Counted from the first letter of the stretch, positions 48,887-58,293 are shown. The stretch is DNA of 64,000 bases from Paenibacillus tritici (GCF_013204885.1 NZ_JABMKX010000020.1:1-64000), one strand, 5' to 3'. Numbers and translations: made by a program. The notes: generated from the sequence alone by a model not told the origin.

Positions 48887-50557
48887 TCAGGCATTAAAAA
48901 GCGAGGTATTCCGCTGGGTAGCAGGGTTATCCTGGCCTGAATATCTTGAGATAATTTGTTTGATGCTGCTCAGCTTGAGCGGCTTGCTGATATAGCCGTC
49001 CATCCCGGCAGCGCTGCAGCGGTTCTGGATGCCTTCCATGACATTGGCGGTCATCGCTATAATCACCGTCTTGTCAGGCGAGCCGCTAGTGTTCTCCCGG
49101 ATTAGGGAAGTGGCTTCAAGCCCATCCATCACAGGCATCTGCAAATCCATGAAGATGAAATCATACGGTGATTGACGGGCCAGCTCTACGGCCTGGCGCC
49201 CATCCTCGGCAACATCGGCATGATACCCGAGCTTATCCAGCATACTTACCATCAGCCGCTGGTTAATCGGATGGTCATCCACCACAAGCACTCTGCTCCG
49301 GCATTCCTCATCCGGCTCCTTCGCTGTACTGTCCTCTTCCCGGCAGCTGCTCTCCAATTCATCCTCAGGCATAGTAGCCTGTATGGTGAATACAAAGGTA
49401 GCCCCCTTCTCTTCCATCGACTCCACACGGATATCTCCGCCCATCATGCCAACCAGAGATTTGCAGATAGCGAGACCGAGTCCCGTTCCCCCGTATTTGC
49501 GGGTCATAGATGAATCAAGCTGGGAGAAGGGCTGGAACAGCCGGTCACATTTCTCCGGTGAGATTCCAATGCCTGTATCTTTCACGGTAAATTCCACTAC
49601 CAGTTTATTATCAGCGGTAGGCAGACTGGACGCAACTAAATATACGCCGCCATGGTTGGTAAATTTCACCGCATTGGCTACCAGATTGATTAATACCTGA
49701 CGCAGACGGGCCATATCTCCATAGATAAGACGGGGCAGCTTCTGGTCGATGAAATAAGCCAGCTCCAGATTTTTTTTGCCGGCTTCGGCGGAAAACAGGC
49801 TGAAAACCTCCTGAATGGTGGTGTGCAGCTCGAATAACTGTTCTTCCATTTCCATTTTGCCCGATTCCATCTTGGTGAAATCAAGGATATCATTAATCAC
49901 CGTAATCAGGGTGTCCGCACTTTTACGGATAATTTCCGTATATTCCTTTTGCTCAGGAGCAAGCTCCGTCTCCATCAGAAGATCAATCATGCCCACTACC
50001 CCGTTCATCGGTGTACGGATCTCATGACTCATCATGGCAAGGAATTCGGTTTTGGCGTTGGCGGCAATCTCCGCCTCTTCCTTAGCCTTGACCAGCTCCC
50101 CGTTGATTCGTTCAAGCTCCTGTGTCTTTTGCTGAAGGAGCATCGCTTGAAGCTGCTGCTTCTTGCTGGTCAGATACAAATTAACAAAGCCTTCGATCTT
50201 GGACTTCAGAATCTGCGGGATAAAGGGTTTGACCATATAATCAATGGCACCGGCAGAATAACCTGCGAACAGATGCTCCGCCTCCTTGCTGTTGGCAGAG
50301 ATAAAAATGATCGGAATATCCTTGGTTTTCTCTCTGGCTTTGATTAATTTGGCGGTTTCGATACCGTCCATACCCGGCATCTGAACGTCCAGAACGATCA
50401 CGGCGAACTCATATTTCAATAAGCACCGCAGTGCTTCTTCACCAGAATTGGCTTTGACAAGCTTATAATGCTGACTCTCCAGCACTGCTTCCAGTGCCAG
50501 CAAATTCTCGGGACGGTCATCAACCAGCAGTATATGAATCGGTTCCTGAACCCCCAT
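48887..50557 (-). CDS. Soluble REC-kinase-REC hybrid histidine kinase
   Basis: 556-residue cytoplasmic protein. The N-terminal receiver (IHILLVDDRPENLLALEAVL, Asp in VIVLDVQMPGMDGIE) is followed by a coiled coil, the dimerisation helix KTEFLAMMSHEIRTPMNGVVG with the phospho-His, and the ATPase with RQVLINLVANAVKFT, DTGIGISPEKCDRLFQPF and KYGGTGLGLAI. A C-terminal receiver follows (VLVVDDHPINQRLMVSML, Asp in YDFIFMDLQMPVMDGLE). No membrane segment, so its input is probably through the first receiver. It lies between the rsbV promoter and the CheR-type gene. This extra kinase is not part of the known B. cereus RsbK-M-Y set. Confidence 0.92.
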   Translation of the reverse strand: MGVQEPIHILLVDDRPENLLALEAVLESQHYKLVKANSGEEALRCLLKYEFAVIVLDVQMPGMDGIETAKLIKAREKTKDIPIIFISANSKEAEHLFAGYSAGAIDYMVKPFIPQILKSKIEGFVNLYLTSKKQQLQAMLLQQKTQELERINGELVKAKEEAEIAANAKTEFLAMMSHEIRTPMNGVVGMIDLLMETELAPEQKEYTEIIRKSADTLITVINDILDFTKMESGKMEMEEQLFELHTTIQEVFSLFSAEAGKKNLELAYFIDQKLPRLIYGDMARLRQVLINLVANAVKFTNHGGVYLVASSLPTADNKLVVEFTVKDTGIGISPEKCDRLFQPFSQLDSSMTRKYGGTGLGLAICKSLVGMMGGDIRVESMEEKGATFVFTIQATMPEDELESSCREEDSTAKEPDEECRSRVLVVDDHPINQRLMVSMLDKLGYHADVAEDGRQAVELARQSPYDFIFMDLQMPVMDGLEATSLIRENTSGSPDKTVIIAMTANVMEGIQNRCSAAGMDGYISKPLKLSSIKQIISRYSGQDNPATQRNTSLFNA

Positions 50558-50574
50558 AGGCCCCTCCTTACCCG

Positions 50575-51444
50575 CTACTTATTCTTGCGGTATATTTTTT
50601 CTACCCTGTCCAGAGGCTCATAGCTGTCACTGTACCGTGTGAAATGAATGGATTCCTTGGAACCCAGGACCAGCACTCCGAACCGGCTGAGGCTCTCATG
50701 GAACAACCCATGCACATGATCGCGGAGCTCATCGTTGAAGTAGATCATTACATTGCGGCAAAAAATAACGTTAAATTCATTAAATGAAGTGTCTGTAGCC
50801 AGGTTATGCTCGGCAAATATAATGTTCTTGCGCAAGTATGGCTGCAGAATCACTGAATTATACTTCGCTGTATAATATTCCGAGAAAGCACGCGTGCCGC
50901 CTGCCTCAAGGTAATTCTTCGTATATTGCTTCATCTTGCCGATCTCGTACACGCCTTCTTTGGCCTGCTGCAGAGAACGGGCGTTCATATCCGTTGCATA
51001 GATCCTCGCCTTGTCGTACAGACCTTCCTCATGCAGCATGATAGCCATGGAGTATACCTCTTCGCCTGTGGAACAGCCTGCATGCCAGATCCTGATATAC
51101 GGATAGGTCCGCAAGAGCGGAATCACCTTCTGGCGGAACGTCAGGAACAGTCCGGGATCACGGAACATTTCCGTCACCGGAATCGAGAGGCTATACACAA
51201 ACCGTTCGAAGCAGGCACGGTCATGCAGCACTTTCTCCTGCAGCGCGGATATGGTGGGCACATTCTCAGCATGAACATGATGCCAGATACGCCGTTTCAG
51301 GGAAGGCAGCGCATAATTTCTGAAGTCATACCCATATAGACGGTGCACTCCGTCAAGAAGCAGTTCCATTTCAATCTGCTCAAGCTCCTGTTTGCTTCCC
51401 GGCGGAGTACTCTGCTCCTCATATCCGTGTTCCATAGCTGTCAT
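50575..51444 (-). CDS. CheR-type methyltransferase (RsbM-like)
   Basis: 289-residue SAM-dependent methyltransferase of the CheR family, which methylates Glu residues in signalling proteins. HRLYGYDFRNYALPSLKRRI is the N-terminal helical domain, and IRIWHAGCSTGEEVYSMAIML (motif GCxxGEE), KARIYATDMNARSLQQA and FNVIFCRNVMIYFN are the SAM fold. There is no CheB and no chemoreceptor nearby. In the B. cereus group the equivalent RsbM methylates the RsbK kinase and dampens SigB activation. Here the gene sits directly after the giant hybrid kinase, fitting the same role. TTG 51453 is possible, but GGGAG spacing favours ATG 51444. Confidence 0.85.
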   Translation of the reverse strand: MTAMEHGYEEQSTPPGSKQELEQIEMELLLDGVHRLYGYDFRNYALPSLKRRIWHHVHAENVPTISALQEKVLHDRACFERFVYSLSIPVTEMFRDPGLFLTFRQKVIPLLRTYPYIRIWHAGCSTGEEVYSMAIMLHEEGLYDKARIYATDMNARSLQQAKEGVYEIGKMKQYTKNYLEAGGTRAFSEYYTAKYNSVILQPYLRKNIIFAEHNLATDTSFNEFNVIFCRNVMIYFNDELRDHVHGLFHESLSRFGVLVLGSKESIHFTRYSDSYEPLDRVEKIYRKNK

Positions 51445-51526
51445 GGTTATCAATGCTCCCTTGCCTGATGCTTTTTTGAGGACTAGGTCTTAATGGTACT
51501 GTATAGCTATTACCCCGAAATCACAC

Positions 51527-54500
51527 TTACGAATACAACCAGACCCGCATTAACGAAAGAAGCTGATCCGTACTGATCGGTTTCTTCATATAATCGGAGG
51601 CTCCGGCCTCAATACACTTCGCCCGGTCCTCCTTCATCGCCTTGGCCGTAAGGGCTATAATCGGCAATTTCTGGTACTGCGGCATCTGCCGGATACGGCG
51701 CATGGCTTCATACCCGTCCATCTCCGGCATCATCATATCCATCAGCACCAGATCGAAATCATTCCGCTCGACAAGCATATCAATGGCCTCCCGGCCATTC
51801 TCGGCAAACTTCACTTCCATCTGGTATCCTTCAAGCACACTGGAGAGGGCAAAGACATTGCGGATATCGTCATCGACCAGCAGAATCTTCTTGCCGTCGA
51901 ACAGCTCTTCCTTATTGTGCAGCTTTTGCAGAATTTTACGCTTATCCTCCGGCAGATTAGCTTCGACCCGGTGCAGGAACAGTGTGGTCTCATCCAGCAG
52001 CCGCTCCGGCGAGCGGACATCCTTAATAATAATGGATTCTGCATATTTGCGGAGTTGTGTTTCTTCTTTGCTGTCCAGATCCTTACCGGTATAAATAATA
52101 ATCGGCAGATCATTCAGCTCTTCATCATCACGGATCTGGTCCAGCAGCTCGAATCCGGTCATATCACCCAGCATGAGGTCAAGGACCATACAGTCATACC
52201 TCTGCTTCCGCAGCTCGCTTAGAGCCTCATGGCCCGTTGAAACGGCGGTAATAGCAACATCATCATGTCCGATAAGCTCCATGATGGAACGGCGCTGAAT
52301 GTCGTCATCCTCTACGATCAGCAGATGCTTCAAGGTGCTTGCCGTATAATTCTCAATCTGCGAGAAGGCCCGGTCCAGCGCTTCGCGGGAAGAAGGCTTT
52401 CTAAGATAAGCCATCGCCCCCATCATCAGCCCCTGCTTGATCTCGTCATTCACAGAAATCACATGCACAGGGATATGGCGGGTGTGGGAAGCGCTCTTCA
52501 GTTCCCTGAGGATCGACCAGCCGTCGATGACCGGCAGCTGAATGTCGAGAATAATCGCGTCCGGGAGATAGGTCTTGGCCATTTGCAGGCCGATATCTCC
52601 CTGAAGGGCCACCAGGGCTTTGAAGCCGCGCCCGCGGGCCATGCCCAGCAGTATTTTGGCGAAGCTCTCATCATCTTCGATAATCAGCAGCACCTTATCG
52701 CCGCTCTCCAGTGACTCACGGTCATCTTCGACGATCACAGGGACCGGAGGTGTTGGTGCGATATCTCCGGACACCTCCCATGGCAACGCCTCCCTGTACT
52801 GTTCAAGCGCCGCTGCCTCTCCGGCAGGCGCAGCTTCTATGGCTCCCGGCAGCAGGCTGAAGTTCCCCTTGATTGGCAGGTACAAGGTGAATTGGCTGCC
52901 TTGCCCTTCCCGGGACTCCAGTCCGATGGCTCCGCCCATTAAGCGGGCTAATTCGCGGCTGATCGACAACCCAAGCCCGGTGCCGCCATATTTGCGGCTG
53001 GTCGTTCCGTCAACCTGCTGGAAGGCCTCGAAGACAATATCGGTCTTGTCGGACGGAATACCAATTCCGCTGTCTTTGACTGATATCGCAATATAATCAT
53101 ATTCATGAGGCAGGTAAGAGGGCAGAGATTTGCCCTCCGCACGGCTGACAGAGAATTCCACATAACCTTCGCTGGTGAATTTGAAGGCGTTGGACAATAG
53201 ATTACGCAGGATCTGCTTCAGCCTGTGGCCGTCGGTATACACATTGTCAGGCAGCGGCTCTTCGAACGAGAGGCGCAGAGACAGCCCCTTTTGGCTGGCC
53301 AGCGGAGCGAAATTCTGCTTCACGAAGGTTTTCAGCTCTGTCAGCGGAATCTCCTCTTGATTCAGCTCCATCTTGCCGGCATCCACCTTGGACAGATCTA
53401 GGATCTCATCAATCATCTTGAGCAGATCCGCACCCGACATGTAGATGGTATGGGCAAATTCTACCTGCTTGTCACTCAGGTTGCCTTCTTTATTCTCCGT
53501 GAGGAGCTGTGAAAGAATCAACAGGCTGTTAAGCGGGGTCCGCAGCTCATGGGACATGTTGGCGAGGAACTCGGATTTGTATTTGCTGGTCACCGCAAGC
53601 TGCATCGCCTGCTTCTCAAGCTGGACGCGGGCATGTTCAATCTCATCCTTCTTCTCTTCAACCTCCTGCACCTGATCCTGCAGGGCACGGGTCTTGGAGA
53701 CCAGCTCTGTGTTGTAGTGCTCGAGTTCTCCCTGCTGCCGCTGCAGCAGCTCCTCGGAGCGCTTCAGGGCATCTGTCTGCTCCTCCAGATTCTCATTGGA
53801 ACGGCGCAGCTCCTCCTGCTGGGTCTGCAGCTCCTCCGACTGGCACTGTAATTCTTCGGTGAGGGCCTGCGATTCCCGCAGCAATTCCTCAACCACAAGC
53901 CTGCGGCTGATATTGTTCAGAATGATCCCCAGATTATTCGACAGCTGATTCAGCAGTTCATTCTGCAGCACCGAGAACGGGGTGAAGGAAGCGAATTCAA
54001 CCACACCCAGCAGCTCATCCTCGAATAACAGCGGATGGATAGAAATATAGCCCGGATGCGATTCCCCGAATCCCGAGGACACGGAAATATAGTTATCCGG
54101 CGCCTCGGTCAGCTTAATCGGCAGCTTATCCAAAGCGGCCTGGCCGACCAGCCCCTGCCCGATCTCGAAGCTCTCCTTCGGATGAACGCCTTCCTCACCG
54201 GCATAGAATGCACTGCTGACCAGCAGGTTCGGGTTGTCCTGACTCTTCAGATAAAGGGCACCATACTGGGCTCCCAGCACAGGAGTGAATTCACTGATAA
54301 AGGTCTGGGAGACCTGATCCAGCGAGCTGACACCGCGCAGCAGCTCCGTGACCCGGGCTATATTGGCATTCAGCCAGGCCTGATCGCTCTGGGCCTGGGC
54401 GTAGGACCGCTCGAGCTGCTGCTTCTGCTCGATATCTTCGGCCATCCGCTGGAACACCCGGGCTACGTCACCAATCTCATCCTTGGACTTCACCTTGATC

Positions 54501-55195
54501 CGGCGGATGGCCCGCATTTTGCCGTTGCCGAAGCTCGTAATCATCATGGAGACAACGCTAAGGCCGCGCGTGATACTTGGGATCACCCACAGAATCACAC
54601 CCAGCCCGAGCAGCAGTCCCAGCACCATAATCAGGGTTACCATTTGGATCGATCTTTCGGAAGCGCTCTGGGCATTGGCAGTCTCTTCTGTCATGCGGAA
54701 GGCATTGTAATCTGACAGGACATTCAGACTGTTCAGCACCTCGTCCTGAATATCCTGTCCTTCTGTGTTGCGGTAGGAATTGGCATTCTGAAAGAACCCT
54801 GCGCTCAGCAGCTCCAGGACCTTATCCTGATATTTCAGATAAGCGGAATAGGAGTTCTCGATGCGTGATAACATCTGCAGCTCCTCCGCAGTCTTCAATG
54901 AGCTCTTAATGTTCGCCAGATGCTCATCAGCCTTGAGAACCTTACTCTCAATTTGGTCCTTCTGGGATTCCACTGACACCGTGTCTGCGTTAAGCATCGA
55001 GGTCGTCAAGATCCGGGCCATATCATTCACTTCGCCGCGAAGCCCCGAGGAGGCGCGTCCCTTGGTGTATCTCTCCTGGTAGCTGTCAAGCTGGCCGCTC
55101 ATATAATGCAGCCTGTCATAGCCGATCATGGTAAGGGCCAGCATAATGGCCAGCATCGCACTGAACCCGATTAGCAGTTTCGCCTTAATCTTCAT
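51527..55195 (-). CDS. Giant membrane hybrid kinase with CHASE3-like, HAMP, GAF, HK and three receiver domains (RsbK-like)
   Basis: 1222-residue stress-sensing kinase. TM1 is at about 7-27, an extracellular helical domain (CHASE3/4HB-like) spans about 30-180 and TM2 about 185-205. A HAMP region with VKSKDEIGDVARVFQRMAEDIE and a GAF domain (about 285-420) follow. A coiled coil of Glu/Gln-rich heptads leads to the core, KSEFLANMSHELRTPLNSLL with the His near 549, then LRNLLSNAFKFTSEG and KYGGTGLGLSISRELARLMGG. Receivers are at about 838-950, 960-1075 and 1104-1222, with Asp in AIILDIQLPVIDG, CMVLDLMLGDMTG and LVLMDMMMPEMDG. The Glu/Gln-rich helices are plausible methyl-accepting sites for the adjacent CheR-type protein. 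It overlaps the phosphatase gene by four bases. Confidence 0.9.
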   Translation of the reverse strand: MKIKAKLLIGFSAMLAIMLALTMIGYDRLHYMSGQLDSYQERYTKGRASSGLRGEVNDMARILTTSMLNADTVSVESQKDQIESKVLKADEHLANIKSSLKTAEELQMLSRIENSYSAYLKYQDKVLELLSAGFFQNANSYRNTEGQDIQDEVLNSLNVLSDYNAFRMTEETANAQSASERSIQMVTLIMVLGLLLGLGVILWVIPSITRGLSVVSMMITSFGNGKMRAIRRIKVKSKDEIGDVARVFQRMAEDIEQKQQLERSYAQAQSDQAWLNANIARVTELLRGVSSLDQVSQTFISEFTPVLGAQYGALYLKSQDNPNLLVSSAFYAGEEGVHPKESFEIGQGLVGQAALDKLPIKLTEAPDNYISVSSGFGESHPGYISIHPLLFEDELLGVVEFASFTPFSVLQNELLNQLSNNLGIILNNISRRLVVEELLRESQALTEELQCQSEELQTQQEELRRSNENLEEQTDALKRSEELLQRQQGELEHYNTELVSKTRALQDQVQEVEEKKDEIEHARVQLEKQAMQLAVTSKYKSEFLANMSHELRTPLNSLLILSQLLTENKEGNLSDKQVEFAHTIYMSGADLLKMIDEILDLSKVDAGKMELNQEEIPLTELKTFVKQNFAPLASQKGLSLRLSFEEPLPDNVYTDGHRLKQILRNLLSNAFKFTSEGYVEFSVSRAEGKSLPSYLPHEYDYIAISVKDSGIGIPSDKTDIVFEAFQQVDGTTSRKYGGTGLGLSISRELARLMGGAIGLESREGQGSQFTLYLPIKGNFSLLPGAIEAAPAGEAAALEQYREALPWEVSGDIAPTPPVPVIVEDDRESLESGDKVLLIIEDDESFAKILLGMARGRGFKALVALQGDIGLQMAKTYLPDAIILDIQLPVIDGWSILRELKSASHTRHIPVHVISVNDEIKQGLMMGAMAYLRKPSSREALDRAFSQIENYTASTLKHLLIVEDDDIQRRSIMELIGHDDVAITAVSTGHEALSELRKQRYDCMVLDLMLGDMTGFELLDQIRDDEELNDLPIIIYTGKDLDSKEETQLRKYAESIIIKDVRSPERLLDETTLFLHRVEANLPEDKRKILQKLHNKEELFDGKKILLVDDDIRNVFALSSVLEGYQMEVKFAENGREAIDMLVERNDFDLVLMDMMMPEMDGYEAMRRIRQMPQYQKLPIIALTAKAMKEDRAKCIEAGASDYMKKPISTDQLLSLMRVWLYS

Positions 55196-56364
55196 TGCCT
55201 ATCTGTTCCTTTCTTCATAGAGATCCATACCAGACATTTATCATCATCACGGTCCGAATTGACAGGTTCGCTCAGGAAGGCAGCGCGCATAACCTCTTCC
55301 TGCCAGTCATGAGTGGCATTCAGATGCCCGATCATGAACCTCAGCTGGTCCTCCTGCTCTCCCTCCACCATCTCCAGGAGACCATCCGTAAACAGTACCA
55401 AATGGCCTTCCTCTTCATAGCTCAGGCTCTGCTGCTGGATATCAATCCGGTCAAACAGTCCAACGGGGTGGCAGTTGCTCTCCAGCAGAACGGGCGTCTT
55501 AGCCTCTCCTTCAAAGAACAGTGCCGGCGGATGCCCGGCATTCACATAGTTAATCCGCTTCATCCGGGTATCAATCACCAGATAGATGGCCGTGAAATAA
55601 TACTGGACCAGCTGCTTCTCAATATATAGCTGGTTAAAGCGCCTGTTGAGCTCCTGAATTACCTTCTCGGGTTCAACATAGGTAGTCACGGTATCCTTCA
55701 GGACGGAGGCCAGGAACATGCAAAATAAAGAGGAAGAAATGCCGTGCCCCATCATATCCAGCAGGATAACAGCATAACGCCCTTCCCCGAGCGGATACCA
55801 GGCATACAGATCCCCGGCCAGCTCGAAGGAAGGCTGATAAATGGCATGTACCTCCAGGGTGTCCTCGGTAAGCGGCAGACTAAGCACTGCATTCTGTACC
55901 AGGGCTGCCAGCTTCAATTCATCCTGGATACGCTGATCCCGCTCCTTATGCCAGTCCTTCTCGCGCTTGAGCCGCAGCGCCAGGCGGATACGGGCCATCA
56001 GCTCGACCTTGTTAATCGGTTTGGTAACATAATCGACCGCTCCGGCATCCAGCGCCTCTGCAAGCTTCTTCGAGTCTCCTACGGCAGTAACCATAATGAT
56101 AGGAATATCCTTGAGATGCTCGTATTGCTGCACCACACGGCAGGCTTCAATTCCATCCATCTCGGGCATCATCATATCAAGCAGAATCAGATCCACATCG
56201 GACGGCCTTGGCGGCTCTGCCCCAGCCTCTGTACTGACACCCAGCAGTTTTAACATATCTTTAGCGGACGAAGCCGTTATAAAGTTTCGGTAATCTTCTT
56301 TTTTGAGGATTTCACGGATAATGATTACATTGGTAGGATTGTCATCTACGATTAGAATTCTCAA
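55192..56364 (-). CDS. REC-PP2C phosphatase (RsbY-like activator of SigB)
   Basis: 390-residue cytoplasmic protein. The receiver domain (MRILIVDDNPTNVIIIREIL, Asp in LILLDMMMPEMDGIEAC, Lys in YVTKPINKVEL) is joined to a SpoIIE/RsbU-type PP2C phosphatase. ELAGDLYAWYPLGEGRYAVILLDMMGHGISSSLFCMFLASVL and NAGHPPALFF and LVLFTDGLLEM carry the metal-binding Asp residues, and DDDKCLVWI is at the end. Family knowledge: phosphorylation of the receiver by RsbK turns on the phosphatase, which dephosphorylates RsbV. It is the first gene of the kinase/methyltransferase group, coupled to the kinase by ATGA. Confidence 0.9.
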   Translation of the reverse strand: MRILIVDDNPTNVIIIREILKKEDYRNFITASSAKDMLKLLGVSTEAGAEPPRPSDVDLILLDMMMPEMDGIEACRVVQQYEHLKDIPIIMVTAVGDSKKLAEALDAGAVDYVTKPINKVELMARIRLALRLKREKDWHKERDQRIQDELKLAALVQNAVLSLPLTEDTLEVHAIYQPSFELAGDLYAWYPLGEGRYAVILLDMMGHGISSSLFCMFLASVLKDTVTTYVEPEKVIQELNRRFNQLYIEKQLVQYYFTAIYLVIDTRMKRINYVNAGHPPALFFEGEAKTPVLLESNCHPVGLFDRIDIQQQSLSYEEEGHLVLFTDGLLEMVEGEQEDQLRFMIGHLNATHDWQEEVMRAAFLSEPVNSDRDDDKCLVWISMKKGTDRQ

Positions 56365-56468
56365 GTCTTCCTCACCTCACCTAATTAATATATCTATCAT
56401 ACGATATTTAAACGGCCTGTTACCAACTCACTAGATATTGGAACAAATCAGGTCCCGTCTTCAACAAA

Positions 56469-56511
56469 GTAACCTCCAGCCCCACTATCATCTAGTGGGA
56501 CTGGAGGTTAC
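56469..56511 (-). terminator. Hairpin after the YflT-like stress gene
   Basis: GTAACCTCCAGCCCCACTA pairs with TAGTGGGACTGGAGGTTAC at all but one of 19 positions, with a five-base loop. The minus-strand tail is TTTGTTG, a weak T-run. Confidence 0.7.
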
Positions 56512-56549
56512 GCTATTGGACTATAGAGCTCACACAAGCTGAGCGGAAA

Positions 56550-56897
56550 TTACTGCGGGTTTCTTTTGGCAATAACCAGAACCTTGCCTGAATCAAGCTC
56601 TTTCTCATAAAATGCCGCCTCTGCACTGCTGAAGCCCAGCGACGTAATCTTGGAACGCAGCGCATCGCCGCGGGAACGGAAGAGATTCGCGATCGCGCCA
56701 AATAACCCTTCTTCACTTAACCCGACCTCATTGACATCAGCAGCATCCACGATACGGCCTTCGCGGTCTTCATCGTGACTGATCACATAAAGATCATCTC
56801 TGGTGTAGCCGCTGCTCTGCAGCCGTTTCACTTCTTCTATGGCCTGAACACCATTCTCCAGCAGCTTGGCATAGGCCTGTGTACCGGTTGAATCCAT
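56550..56897 (-). CDS. General stress protein, YflT (GSP17M-like) family
   Basis: 115-residue protein with the YflT/17M stress domain. VQAIEEVKRLQSSGYTRDDLYVISHDEDR is the N-terminal part and LFRSRGDALRSKITSLGFSSAEAAFYEKELDSGKVLVIAKR the C-terminal part. In B. subtilis the family is under sigma-B, which suits this neighbourhood. The frame reaches 56963, but AAGGAG lies nine bases before ATG 56897 (MDSTGTQAYAKLL). A weak sigma-B-like pair lies at 56964-56988 upstream, with one mismatch more than that of rsbV. Confidence 0.87.
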   Translation of the reverse strand: MDSTGTQAYAKLLENGVQAIEEVKRLQSSGYTRDDLYVISHDEDREGRIVDAADVNEVGLSEEGLFGAIANLFRSRGDALRSKITSLGFSSAEAAFYEKELDSGKVLVIAKRNPQ

Positions 56898-56992
56898 GAA
56901 ATCACTCTCCTTGATCTTATAATTTAAGAGGGCAAAGCAGTTGAAAGATGACTGAGCATTCATTAACCGGATCTGCCCCTCTTGAAACAGCC

Positions 56993-57529
56993 CTAGAAGG
57001 AATTCCCGTCAAACAAATCGAGCCCGTTCCATTCCCCAGTATCCATATTGCGGTAGATTTTGAGCGCAGCAGTTCCTCTTATATAAACATCGCCGTCCTC
57101 GGCTTCAAAATCGGGAGTCCCCAGTATATCCTGCACATTCATCGTCTGCGGGTTCAACTGCCGGTCATTGAGCTTCAGACCATATTGCTCAGCCTGGGAG
57201 GGTGAAGCATGTACATAGAGGACAACCCCGCCGCAGACTCCCGCTGAGACGTCGGCATATTGATACTCCAGGCAATCGGCCCAGGGATCGGGGGCAATCT
57301 GCAGCGGAGTGCCTTTGGTCCGCAGCAGCGAATCTTCCGGCATATATAAGCTGATGCCGGACAAGGAATCGAAGCTGCTTATGTAGGAATCGGTACTGAG
57401 GTTATGCCCGAAGGCAAACATTACCGGGGGCTGCACGGAAGTATAAGGTTCGGCAGGGATAGTCTCATCTTGCGGCGGTACAGATATGAAGGGAGACAGC
57501 AGACTTAGTAAGAGAATAACCATTTTCAT
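56993..57529 (-). CDS. Small secreted protein of unknown function
   Basis: 178-residue protein. A short signal peptide (MKMVILLLSLLSPFISV) is followed by a beta-rich domain with two Cys (CLEYQYADVSAGVCGG) that could form a disulfide. SGISLYMPEDSLLRTKGTPLQI and the C-terminal GTAALKIYRNMDTGEWNGLDL resemble hypothetical lipoprotein-like domains of Paenibacillus, but I cannot name a family. No lipobox Cys. GGCGGG with about nine bases to the ATG is a weak ribosome site. It runs on the same strand as its neighbours. Confidence 0.65.
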   Translation of the reverse strand: MKMVILLLSLLSPFISVPPQDETIPAEPYTSVQPPVMFAFGHNLSTDSYISSFDSLSGISLYMPEDSLLRTKGTPLQIAPDPWADCLEYQYADVSAGVCGGVVLYVHASPSQAEQYGLKLNDRQLNPQTMNVQDILGTPDFEAEDGDVYIRGTAALKIYRNMDTGEWNGLDLFDGNSF

Positions 57530-57598
57530 GTAAGTTCCCGCCTTTCATAAGCTGAAGTTGCCCTCGGCATGAGCCCTGCCGTATCTCATTACAATAGA

Positions 57599-58105
57599 TT
57601 AAGGGCGGAATTTCTGCCAGATCGCTGCTGCAGCATCCACGCTTTTGAGCGCTGTTGCTATTTTGCCCTTGGACTTGCTTGCATTGACTGCCTCATAGGA
57701 TTGGACGGTTCTCTCTTCGGCTGGCGTTAGCGGCGCTTCGGCAATGGATACCGATTTCGCCTTGTCCTTCAGCTCACGCGATTTACGGAATTTCTCAATG
57801 ACAGTTACTGATACCTGCTTCACGGTCAATGTCAGCTCATTCATCACATCGCCCAGATTCTTCACAGAATCGACGATCGGGTCAATCTTCTGAATTTTGC
57901 TCTGGACATCGGCCGTGATGTCATTGGCGTGTCTGACGGTTGTTTTCACTTCATACGTCAGCTCATCAATAGTCTTCTGAACTTCCTGCAGAGTCTGACT
58001 GACCTTGTCGAGGGATTCCTTCGCTGACTTCAAGGTTTTGATTAAGAAGAATACGAGTACTGCGAATGCAACAGCAACAAGTGCTACGCTAAGTTCAATG
58101 ATCAT
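57599..58105 (-). CDS. DUF948 (YtxG-like) membrane protein
   Basis: 168-residue protein with an N-terminal helix (MIIELSVALVAVAFAVLVFFLIKTLKS) followed by a heptad coiled coil (KSAKESLDKVSQTLQEVQKTIDELTYEVK...VKNLGDVMNELTLTVKQV), matching DUF948/YtxG. The frame runs to 58192, but GGAAGGGG sits eight bases before ATG 58105. The nearer ATG 58111 is too close. A sigma-B promoter of very good form precedes it (58165-58190). In B. subtilis YtxG is co-expressed with YtxH under sigma-B/H; here YtxH is encoded some 11 kb away. Confidence 0.86.
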   Translation of the reverse strand: MIIELSVALVAVAFAVLVFFLIKTLKSAKESLDKVSQTLQEVQKTIDELTYEVKTTVRHANDITADVQSKIQKIDPIVDSVKNLGDVMNELTLTVKQVSVTVIEKFRKSRELKDKAKSVSIAEAPLTPAEERTVQSYEAVNASKSKGKIATALKSVDAAAAIWQKFRP

Positions 58106-58164
58106 TTCCATAACCCCTTCCAAAATGTCTAAATTGTCGGTGTGCTCTGCCTGATACTGCATAG

Positions 58165-58190
58165 TTACCCTTACCGAATTCGGCCGAAAC
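58165..58190 (-). promoter_or_regulatory. Sigma-B promoter of the DUF948 gene
   Basis: On the minus strand GTTTCG (58185-58190), 14 bases and GGGTAA (58165-58170), the same spacing as the rsbV promoter. It lies 60 bases upstream of the chosen start. Confidence 0.75.
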
Positions 58191-58293
58191 AAAGGGTCAA
58201 GCCCCTGGAATCCTCCTTTCGCTCCGCCTGTTTCAAATGGATAAGCATCGTTTAAACAATGACTACATCAACACACAGAAAGGATGACATCTC

